Shown: positions 7,022 to 12,628 of the stretch, piece by piece
How positions within the stretch are numbered: position 1 is the first letter of the stretch
Layout: every line of letters begins with the position of its first letter
Assembly (NCBI GenBank): GCA_038133505.1
Contig: JAYPTI010000098.1
Span: 1-12,628, forward strand
Length of the DNA stretch: 12,628 bases
From: JAYQUR01 sp038133505
GTDB taxonomy: Bacteria; Pseudomonadota; Alphaproteobacteria; MPNO01; UBA830
Direction of reading: 5' to 3'
Program-made: the position numbers and the translations under genes
Notes under the pieces: generated by a model
The model's database searches: none
What the model saw: only the letters and a program-made list of their open reading frames with translations
Told to the model about the DNA's origin: nothing

Positions 7022-7031
7022 NNNNNNNNNN
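7022..7031. other. Assembly gap 2 (ten N), larger than written
   Basis: The ATPase fragment to the left runs straight into the N run, and the sequence to the right (7032-7076) does not continue it. The gap must either hide several hundred bases or be a wrong join. Confidence 0.9.
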
Positions 7032-7054
7032 GCCCTTGTTTGTTAACCTTTTGC

Positions 7055-7075
7055 CGAGGTCTGAAAACGACCTCG
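7055..7075 (-). terminator. Hairpin immediately after aapP
   Basis: CGAGGTC and GACCTCG form a perfect 7-bp stem with a 7-base loop, starting one base beyond the aapP stop codon. On the transcribed strand the hairpin is followed by GCAAAAGG, not a U-tract, so it is not a standard intrinsic terminator. It could end the operon weakly or protect the mRNA 3' end. Confidence 0.35.
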
Positions 7076-7076
7076 T

Positions 7077-7820
7077 TCAGTGGCCCAGGATCTGGCTCAG
7101 GAACAGCTTCGTCCGCTCGGATTGCGGGTTGTTGAAGAACTCTTCCGGCTCGTTCTGTTCCACGATCTGGCCCTGATCCATGAAGATCACGCGGTTCGCC
7201 ACTTGGCGGGCAAAGCCCATCTCGTGGGTCACGCAGAGCATGGTCATGCCCTCTTCTGCCAGCTGCACCATGGTATCGAGAACTTCCTTGATCATCTCCG
7301 GATCGAGCGCCGAGGTCGGCTCGTCGAACAGCATGATCCGCGGCTCCATGCAGAGCGCGCGGGCGATGGCGACGCGCTGCTGCTGTCCGCCGGAGAGCTG
7401 GCCGGGATACTTGTCCGCCTGTTCCGGAATGTGAACGCGGGCGAGATAGCGCCGCGCGATTTCTTCGGCCTGAGACTTGGGTAGCTTGCGGACCCAGACA
7501 GGCGCCAGCGTGCAGTTTTCCAGTACCGTCAGGTGCGGGAACAGGTTGAAATGCTGGAACACCATGCCGATTTCCGAGCGAACCTTTTCGATATCGCGGA
7601 GATCGTGCGTCAGTTCGGTGCCGTCGACGACGATCGTTCCCCGCTGATGCGTCTCGAGCCGGTTGATGCAGCGGATCAGGGTGGACTTCCCCGATCCCGA
7701 CGGGCCGCACACGACGATGCGCTCGCCCGCCGACACGGAAAGGTCGATATCCTTGAGCACGTGAAAGCTGCCGAACCATTTATGGAGGCCGCGGATCTCG
7801 ATGGCGGGGCGGCCGGTCAC
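7077..7820 (-). CDS. aapP: General L-amino acid ABC transporter, ATP-binding protein AapP
   Basis: This 247-residue cytoplasmic ATPase energises the AapQ/AapM permease pair. All motifs are present: Walker A GPSGSGKST (39-47), Q-loop Q89, signature LSGGQ (142-146), Walker B IMLFDE (162-167), D-loop SALD (170-173) and H-loop H199, with the QILGH-type end of the polar amino-acid class. The chosen start is GTG at 7820. It has GAGAGG upstream and overlaps the aapM stop as GTGA, the classic arrangement for translational coupling. An ATG at 7889 would add 23 low-complexity charged residues and a 73-base overlap with aapM, so it is rejected. It is the last gene of the aapJQMP operon. Confidence 0.93.
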   Translation of the reverse strand: MTGRPAIEIRGLHKWFGSFHVLKDIDLSVSAGERIVVCGPSGSGKSTLIRCINRLETHQRGTIVVDGTELTHDLRDIEKVRSEIGMVFQHFNLFPHLTVLENCTLAPVWVRKLPKSQAEEIARRYLARVHIPEQADKYPGQLSGGQQQRVAIARALCMEPRIMLFDEPTSALDPEMIKEVLDTMVQLAEEGMTMLCVTHEMGFARQVANRVIFMDQGQIVEQNEPEEFFNNPQSERTKLFLSQILGH

Positions 7821-8971
7821 GGCATCGACCTCTCGGCTTTCGCGGCGATCTCTCGGGCCGCGCCCGGCTCCAGCCGTCGTTCGAGCCACATGGCGTAGCG
7901 AGACATCGAGAAGCAGCTGAGAAAGAAGAACAGCGCGGCGAACAGATAGACCTCGTTAGACAGCCCGTTCCATTTGGCGTCCGCGAGGATCGCGCGCGTA
8001 ATGCCGAGCGGGTCGAGCAGGCCGATGATCACGACCAGCGTCGAATCCTTGTAGAGCCCGATGAAGATATTGACGATGCCCGGGATCGAGATACGCAGCG
8101 CCTGGGGCAGCGAGATAAGGCGCGTCGTCTGCCAATACGTCAGCCCCATCGCCTCGGCCGCCTCGTACTGGCCTTTCGGGATCGCCTGCAGGCCGCCGCG
8201 GACCACTTCGGCGATATAGGCGGCGGCGAACAGGCTGACCATGATGAGGACGCGGACGAGCAGGTCGAAGGTCGTTCCCGGCGGCAGGAAATAGTTGAGC
8301 ATCGTCGAGGCGACGAACAGCAGCGTGATGAGGGGCACGCCGCGGGCGAACTCGATGAAACAAACGCTCAGTGTCCGGATCGCGAGCAGCCGCGATTGCC
8401 GTCCGAGGGCCAGCAGGATCCCGAGGGGCAGCGATGCCGCGATGCCGGTGACCCCGATCACGAGCGTCAGCAGGAACCCGCCGTAGAGGCGGGTCTCGAC
8501 GACGGCGAGTCCCAACAGCCCGCCATGGATCAGCCATGCGGCAACGACAGGATAGGCGGCGGAAAACCAGAGCAGCCGACGGCGTCCCGGCAGCCGGTCG
8601 AACAGGACCGGCGCGAGTGCCGCGAACAGAAGGACGAAAGCGAGGTTCGGCCTCCACCGTTCGGCTTCCGGGTAGAAACCGTATGCGAACTGGTCCAGCC
8701 GGACCAGCACCACGGCCCAGCATGCGCCGTCGCCTGCCGCGCGGCAGGCGGATCGCGAGTCGGCCGAAACGACGGCATCGAGGATGAACCAGTCGGCCGC
8801 GTGGACCAGGAAGAGACATAGGAATGCAACGCAGACCAAGGTCAGCGCCGCGTTCATCGGCGACGAAAACAGGTTGGCGCGGAGCCATCCCGAGAGTCCC
8901 GCCGTGCCGGGCGGCGGCGGCAGGTCGGGATGCTCGCCGGGCCTATAGCCGCGTTCTGTCGCGTCCGCCAT
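7817..8971 (-). CDS. aapM: General L-amino acid ABC transporter permease AapM
   Basis: This 384-residue inner-membrane subunit forms the channel with AapQ. The N-terminal third carries the extra hydrophobic segments and periplasmic loop typical of AapM. The C-terminal half is the HisM/GlnP-type permease domain, with the EAA loop that docks the ATPase: YIAEVVRGGLQAIPKGQYEA, AEAMGLTYWQTTRL, then the QALRISIPG segment. The ATG at 8971 is one base after the aapQ stop, with GGAG upstream inside the aapQ end. Its TGA overlaps the aapP GTG. The tight spacing supports one polycistronic mRNA and coupled synthesis. Confidence 0.92.
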   Translation of the reverse strand: MADATERGYRPGEHPDLPPPPGTAGLSGWLRANLFSSPMNAALTLVCVAFLCLFLVHAADWFILDAVVSADSRSACRAAGDGACWAVVLVRLDQFAYGFYPEAERWRPNLAFVLLFAALAPVLFDRLPGRRRLLWFSAAYPVVAAWLIHGGLLGLAVVETRLYGGFLLTLVIGVTGIAASLPLGILLALGRQSRLLAIRTLSVCFIEFARGVPLITLLFVASTMLNYFLPPGTTFDLLVRVLIMVSLFAAAYIAEVVRGGLQAIPKGQYEAAEAMGLTYWQTTRLISLPQALRISIPGIVNIFIGLYKDSTLVVIIGLLDPLGITRAILADAKWNGLSNEVYLFAALFFFLSCFSMSRYAMWLERRLEPGAAREIAAKAERSMP

Positions 8972-8972
8972 C

Positions 8973-10154
8973 CTAGCGCTCCACCAGCCGGACGCGCCGG
9001 TTATACCAGTTCATGAACAGCGAGATCGCAAGCGAGATGAGGAGATAGATGAGCATCACGAGGATCATCGCCTCCATCTCGCGGCCGGTCTGGTTCAGCG
9101 TGATCCCGCCCAGCGTCGCGACCAGGTCCATGTAGCCGATGGCGATGGCGAGCGACGAGTTCTTCGTCAGGTTCAGATATTCCGACGTGAGCGGCGGGAT
9201 GATCACGCGCAGTGCCTGCGGCAGGACGACGAGCCGCAGGACGCGGCCTTCGGAGAGCCCGAGCGCTCTTGCCGCTTCCGTCTGGCCCCTGTCGACGGCG
9301 TTGATGCCGCCGCGGACGATCTCGGCGATGAAACCCGACGTATAGAAGGCGAGCGCCCAGGTCAGCGCCGCGAACTCGGGCAGGAGCGCGATTCCGCCGC
9401 CGAAATTGAAGCCGCGCAGTTCCGGCACGTCGAAAGACACGGGCATTCCCGCCGCAAAGAACGCCACGGTCGAGAGGGCGACGACGATCAGGGTTCCCGC
9501 CAGGACCCAACGCGTCTCCCGTCCCGTCGTTTCGCGCCGGCGAACCGCCCGCCGCCTCAGGAGCAGGACAGCAGCCAGGCCGATCCCGATTGCCGCGACG
9601 ACGATCCAGAAACCAGGCTCGAAGATCGGTCTCGGAACGAGGATGCCGCGATTGGTGAAGAACACGAGGCCGCCGATATCCGCCGCCTGCCGCGGGTGCG
9701 GAAACGCGTTGATGACGATCCCGTGCCACAGGAGGATCAGCAGAAGAACCGGCGTGTTGCGCGTGAACTCTACATAGACGGCGGCAATGCGTGAGACCAG
9801 CCAGTTGCCGGAAAGCCGCATCACCCCGACGACGATCCCGAGGATCGTCGCCAGCACGATCCCGATGACGGCGACCAGCAGGGTGTTCAGGAGTCCGACG
9901 ACGGCCGCCCGGAGATGGGTGTCGGTATTGCTGTAGTCGATGAGCGTCTGATTGATGTCGTAGTTGGCCGGAAGACGCCACAGGAACGAAAACCCGAATG
10001 TCTTGTCGAGCGCGGCGAAGTTCGCGATGACGTTTCCGATCAACCAGGCGCCGGATGCGAATACGGCGACGACGACGAGGACCTGGATTGCCAGGTCGCG
10101 CACCTGCTCCTCATGCCAAAGGCGTGCGATGCGTGACGCGACAACTGACGTCAT
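8973..10154 (-). CDS. aapQ: General L-amino acid ABC transporter permease AapQ
   Basis: The protein has 393 residues, with an N-terminal helix (VRDLAIQVLVVVAVFASGAWLIGNV), a family-typical segment FGFSFLWRLPANYDINQTLI, and a C-terminal permease domain. The EAA loop reads FIAEIVRGGINAVDRGQTEA, ARALGLSEGRVLRL, then QALRVIIPPLTSEYLNLTKNSSLA, the strongly conserved block of AapQ/BztB permeases. It pairs with AapM. The only well-supported start is ATG at 10154; the ribosome site is poor because the 36-base spacer after aapJ is almost entirely G and C. Lower translation than aapJ is therefore plausible, as is usual for binding-protein transporters. Confidence 0.92.
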   Translation of the reverse strand: MTSVVASRIARLWHEEQVRDLAIQVLVVVAVFASGAWLIGNVIANFAALDKTFGFSFLWRLPANYDINQTLIDYSNTDTHLRAAVVGLLNTLLVAVIGIVLATILGIVVGVMRLSGNWLVSRIAAVYVEFTRNTPVLLLILLWHGIVINAFPHPRQAADIGGLVFFTNRGILVPRPIFEPGFWIVVAAIGIGLAAVLLLRRRAVRRRETTGRETRWVLAGTLIVVALSTVAFFAAGMPVSFDVPELRGFNFGGGIALLPEFAALTWALAFYTSGFIAEIVRGGINAVDRGQTEAARALGLSEGRVLRLVVLPQALRVIIPPLTSEYLNLTKNSSLAIAIGYMDLVATLGGITLNQTGREMEAMILVMLIYLLISLAISLFMNWYNRRVRLVER

Positions 10155-10164
10155 CGGGCGGCGG

Positions 10165-10187
10165 ACCGGCGGTCGGGTGCGGCCGGC
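10165..10187 (-). other. GC-rich hairpin between aapJ and aapQ
   Basis: CCGGC and GCCGG (plus one G-U pair) can form a short stem around an 11-base loop in the 36-base spacer. Hairpins between binding-protein and permease genes often stabilise the upstream message and reduce downstream expression. In a spacer this GC-rich, chance pairing is also likely. Confidence 0.25.
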
Positions 10188-10190
10188 GGC

Positions 10191-11207
10191 TTATCTGAAC
10201 GGCGGCGCGTAGAGCAGCCCACCGTCGCGCCACTGCGCGTTAAGACCGCGCTCGATCGCGAGCGGCGTGTTCTTGCCCAGATGCTTCGCGAAGATCTCGC
10301 CGTAATTGCCGACCTGCGAAATTACCTTCACCGCCCAATCCGGCGCCAGGCCGAGCGACGCGCGGCCCTGAAGTTCCTCCTTGCCCAGCAGGCGGTTGAT
10401 CTCCGGATTCTTCGTCCCCTTCGCCATCTCGGCGACGTTGGCCGATGTGACCCCCATCTCCTCGGCGGCGATGAGCGCGTTGAGCACCCAGCGGCCGATG
10501 TCTGCCCACTGGTCGTCGCCCTGACGGACGAGGGGGCCGAGCGGTTCCTTGGAAATGATCTCCGGCAGGATCACGTGATCCGCCGGCGCGTCGGTCGAGG
10601 CGCGGGTGGCGGCAAGGCCGGACGCGTCGGTGGTGTAGACGTCGCAGCGGCCGGCGAGATAGACGGACCGCGCCTCCGTTGCGGTCTCTACCGGCACTGG
10701 CTCGTACTTGATCTTGTTGAGGCGGAAATACTCCGCGAGGTTGAGCTCGGTCGTCGTGCCGGTCTGGATGCAGATCGAGGCGCCGCCGAGCTGTTTCGCG
10801 GATTTGACGCCGAGCTTCGCGGGCACCATGAAGCCCTGGCCGTCGTAGTAGTTGACGCCGAGGAAGGTCGTCTGGAGATCCGCGTCGCGGCTGAACGTCC
10901 ACGTCGTATTGCGGGACAGGAGATCGATCTCGCCCGAGCGCAACGCGGTGAAGCGGATCTTGGCGGTGAGATTGGTGTACTTGACCCTGGAGGCGTCGCC
11001 GAGGACCGCGGCCGCAACCGCGCGGCAGAAATCGACGTCGAAGCCCTGCCAGACGCCCTTGTCGTCCGGCGCCGCGAAACCCGCGAGGCCGGTATTGATG
11101 CCGCAGTTGAGGCTGCCGCGCTTGCGAACGTCGTCGAGGGTGCCCGCAGACGCGAGCACGGGTAACGCTGCTAGAATCGCAGCGGCGGCAATTGATCTGG
11201 CGTACAT
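10191..11207 (-). CDS. aapJ: General L-amino acid ABC transporter periplasmic binding protein AapJ
   Basis: This 338-residue protein has a signal peptide (MYARSIAAAAILAALPVLASA, cut before GTLDD). The mature part is an essentially canonical AapJ/BztA: LNCGINTGLAGFAAPDDKG, GFDVDFCRAVAAAVLGD, LRSGEIDLLSRNTTW, YYDGQGFMVP, QTGTTTELNLAEYF, GRCDVYTTDASGL, LPEIISKEPLGPLVRQGDDQW and the final IERGLNAQWRDGGLLYAPPFR segment. It captures amino acids in the periplasm and delivers them to AapQM. The cysteines in ASICIQTG and AGRCDVY are at positions usual for a disulphide in this family. The ATG at 11207 has AGGGAG eight bases upstream. The open frame continues much farther upstream without stops, but that region is the GST gene in another frame. 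Confidence 0.95.
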   Translation of the reverse strand: MYARSIAAAAILAALPVLASAGTLDDVRKRGSLNCGINTGLAGFAAPDDKGVWQGFDVDFCRAVAAAVLGDASRVKYTNLTAKIRFTALRSGEIDLLSRNTTWTFSRDADLQTTFLGVNYYDGQGFMVPAKLGVKSAKQLGGASICIQTGTTTELNLAEYFRLNKIKYEPVPVETATEARSVYLAGRCDVYTTDASGLAATRASTDAPADHVILPEIISKEPLGPLVRQGDDQWADIGRWVLNALIAAEEMGVTSANVAEMAKGTKNPEINRLLGKEELQGRASLGLAPDWAVKVISQVGNYGEIFAKHLGKNTPLAIERGLNAQWRDGGLLYAPPFR

Positions 11208-11250
11208 GGCGAAACTCCCTGTTGCGGATAAGGCCGGTCGCTCGGCCGTC

Positions 11251-11278
11251 AGTGTAGCAAACTCGGGAGCGCCGCCAA
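11251..11278 (-). promoter_or_regulatory. Candidate promoter of the aapJQMP operon
   Basis: Read leftward, TTGGCG (11273-11278), a 16-base spacer and TACACT (11251-11256) match four of six bases in each consensus box. Transcription would begin near 11244, giving a leader of about 37 bases before aapJ. The -35 lies inside the hairpin after the GST gene. Confidence 0.4.
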
Positions 11279-11288
11279 CTCGGCGGCG
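11270..11288 (-). terminator. Hairpin after the GST gene
   Basis: CGCCGCC and GGCGGCG form a perfect 7-bp stem with a 5-base loop, five bases past the GST stop. The following leftward sequence has only a short TTT, so termination would be weak. It marks the boundary between the GST gene and the aap operon. Confidence 0.35.
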
Positions 11289-11293
11289 GAACG

Positions 11294-12285
11294 CTAGGCC
11301 GCGGCGGCGAAACGTTTCCGGTCGTGCGGCTGCATCAGAGTGTTTTCCGGACCGCGCGGAATGATTCCGTCCCAGCCGATGGGACCGGCCTTTCCGAAGC
11401 TGCCGGCTTTCATGCCCTCGATGTCGCTGACGTCCGCAATGCCCGGCGTCTGGTAGAGCTCCCGAAGATAGTTCGAGAGGTTCGGGTAGTCGCGGATCCG
11501 CCGCAGATTGCACCGGTACCCGACATAGTAGACCGGGTCGAACCGGATCAGGTTCGGATAGAGCCGCCAGTCTGCTTCCGTCATCCGGTTGCCGATCAGA
11601 TAGCGCTGGCGGCCGAGGCGCTCTTCGAGCGCGTCGAGCGCCTCGAACAGCTTTTCGAACGCCTCGTCGTAGGCTTCCTGCGACTTCGACCGGCCGCAGC
11701 GGTTCACGCCGTTGTTGATGTTCTCGAGCACGAACGTGTTCATCGCGTCGATCTCGTCGCGGAGTTCGTCCGGGCAGAGCACCGGGGTCGGCGGCGCGAC
11801 CTTCTCGAACGCCGTGTCGAACATGCGGATGATTTCGGAGGACTCGTTGCTGACGACGGTTTGCGTCTTGGCATCCCACAGCGTCGGCACCGTCACGCGC
11901 GTGGTGCAGCCTGCCTCGGAGATCGTATAGAGCTCGTGCAGCCAGCGGGCGTTTTGCGACGTGCCGGGGACGCGGTGGCCGCTTTCGCCGAAGCCCCAGC
12001 CCTGGCCGCCGACCGCCTGGTCGGTGTTCACCAGCGGCACGATATCGTCGAGCTTCTTGAGCGTGCGATAGAGAACGGCGCGGTGCGCCCACGGGCAGCT
12101 CGTCGCCGCATAAAGCCAGTAGCGGCCCGCTTCTGCCATGAAGCCGTCGTCGCCGCTGGGGCCGGCGCTGCCGTCCGGCGTCACCCAGTTGCGAAACTGG
12201 GACGGTTGTTTGACGTAGGCGCCGCGGTCGTCGTACTCGACGAGTTGTTCATCGTTCGTCCACACGCCACCGAGCAGGTGTCCCA
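11294..12285 (-). CDS. Xi-class glutathione S-transferase, glutathionyl-hydroquinone-reductase-like, divergent
   Basis: The protein has about 330 residues, the usual Xi-class length. The catalytic motif is SCPWAHR (C64), followed by GQGWGFGE, RVTVPTLWD, SNESSEIIRMF, and in the C-terminal domain RYLIGNRMTEADWRLYPNLIRFD and YPNLSNYLRELYQTPGI, all hallmarks of the family. These enzymes use glutathione to reduce glutathionyl-(hydro)quinones, or act as thiol transferases, in the cytoplasm. Two conserved tyrosine motifs differ: the usual NGVY is NGVN (N195), and the usual HYY after IK is AGSF (residues 293-296), so substrate handling may be altered. The true start is almost certainly ATG at 12286. 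Bases 12285 leftward read TGGGACACCTG..., giving MGHLLGGVWTNDE, the expected opening of the family, with only the A lost in the gap. GTG at 12265 is a weaker alternative. Confidence 0.88.
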
Positions 12286-12295
12286 NNNNNNNNNN
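12286..12295. other. Assembly gap 3 (ten N)
   Basis: The N run lies at the GST start codon. The base adjoining 12285 should be the A of its ATG (T on the plus strand), and the ribosome site is hidden in the gap. Confidence 0.9.
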
Positions 12296-12306
12296 GATGT
12301 GACGGG

Positions 12307-12335
12307 ACTATAGCGGAAAATCCGGCGGCCTTCAC
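12307..12335 (-). promoter_or_regulatory. Possible promoter for the GST gene
   Basis: Leftward, GTGAAG (12330-12335), a 17-base spacer and TATAGT (12307-12312) match three and five of six consensus bases. Transcription would start near 12300. It fits only if gap 3 is short. Confidence 0.3.
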
Positions 12336-12346
12336 CCCGCTGAGCG

Positions 12347-12628
12347 TCAGTCGACGGCAGGCATGTCCCGCTTCGGCGTCTTGCGAAGCTCGAGCGCGCG
12401 CCTTTTGAAGTAGGCGCTCCGTGCCGCCGAGTAATAGTCGGGCGGCGTTGCCTGCGGCTTTTCGACCCCTTCGAGCGCCTCCTCGCGTTTCACGACAAGC
12501 TCGCCCGCCTTGAGATAGAGGAGGGTTTCGAATTCCAGCAGGTAGTAGAACGGGTTCAGGAAGAGATCGACGCCCTGGCCGACGGCGTCGCGCGCCGGCG
12601 CCGGCCCCCGAATGGGCAGGTCGCGGTA
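12347..12628 (-). CDS. mlaA: MlaA/VacJ-family phospholipid-transport lipoprotein, C-terminal part
   Basis: This is the last 93 residues of a leftward gene whose 5' part lies beyond the window. It opens YRDLPIRGPAPARDAVGQGVD, which matches the MlaA block LPxxGPxxxRDxVGxxVD. An NPFYYL segment follows, and then the usual late motif DYYSAARSAYFKRRALEL (compare DpYaxxRsaYxQrR). It ends in a charged tail with TGA at 12347-12349. MlaA is an outer-membrane lipoprotein that removes misplaced phospholipids from the outer leaflet and passes them to the Mla pathway; the lipobox and start would be off-window. The GST gene follows it on the same strand across gap 3. The symbol rests on family resemblance of the fragment. 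Confidence 0.75.
   Translation of the reverse strand, partial: YRDLPIRGPAPARDAVGQGVDLFLNPFYYLLEFETLLYLKAGELVVKREEALEGVEKPQATPPDYYSAARSAYFKRRALELRKTPKRDMPAVD

Noticed and set aside
6815..7820. The two ATPase segments as one frameshifted gene
   Set aside because: Both cover the same C-terminal region including the H-loop and final LSQIL block, so they are two genes.
11208..12092. In-frame upstream extension of AapJ to 633 residues
   Set aside because: The extension is the GST coding region read in another frame. AapJ has its own ribosome site and signal peptide at 11207.
1..12628. tRNA, rRNA, CRISPR array, insertion sequence or prophage
   Set aside because: No cloverleaf, repeat-spacer pattern, transposase, integrase or long direct repeat was found by eye on either strand.

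Overview
The window looks like a scaffold from a high-GC alphaproteobacterium, plausibly Rhodospirillales-like and possibly a metagenome bin. The main evidence is a canonical AapJQMP L-amino-acid transporter operon, GC-rich codon use and the gene mix. Three runs of exactly ten N (4721-4730, 7022-7031, 12286-12295) divide it into four contigs. The uniform run length suggests placeholders, so order and spacing across gaps are less certain than within contigs. No stretch over 300 bases lacks a gene; the longest intergenic is about 143 bases (398-540).

Region 1 (1-2651). A truncated phytanoyl-CoA-dioxygenase-type gene runs leftward off the edge. Divergent from it is a secreted PEP-CTERM-like protein (541-1380) interrupted by one in-frame TAA. 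A 12-helix MFS transporter follows.

Region 2 (2659-6812). A secreted serine hydrolase of the class C beta-lactamase fold and a small VOC-fold protein form a leftward pair. Divergent from the pair are a MarR-type regulator and a flavin-dependent monooxygenase of the 4-hydroxyphenylacetate 3-hydroxylase (HpaB) family. The AT-rich spacer holds a consensus -35 (TTGACA) and the palindrome TTAGCTAA overlapping the likely -10, a plausible autoregulatory site. The monooxygenase keeps the family fold and the key Arg, but the Tyr and His of the HpaB active site appear exchanged, so 4-hydroxyphenylacetate is probably not its substrate.

Region 3 (6815-11207). The last 68 residues of a second amino-acid ABC ATPase lie left of gap 2. 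To the right is a complete aapJ-aapQ-aapM-aapP operon reading leftward: periplasmic binding protein, two permeases, ATPase. Q and M are separated by one base, and M and P overlap by 4 bp (GTGA).

Region 4 (11294-12628). A Xi-class (glutathionyl-hydroquinone-reductase-like) glutathione transferase has the catalytic CPWAH motif but lacks two conserved tyrosine motifs; its start codon is cut by gap 3 by one base. At the right edge is the C-terminal part of an MlaA/VacJ phospholipid-transport lipoprotein.

No RNA genes, insertion sequences, CRISPR arrays or prophage genes are visible. The best candidate for something undescribed is the MarR/HpaB-like/serine hydrolase/VOC cluster sharing one operator region.
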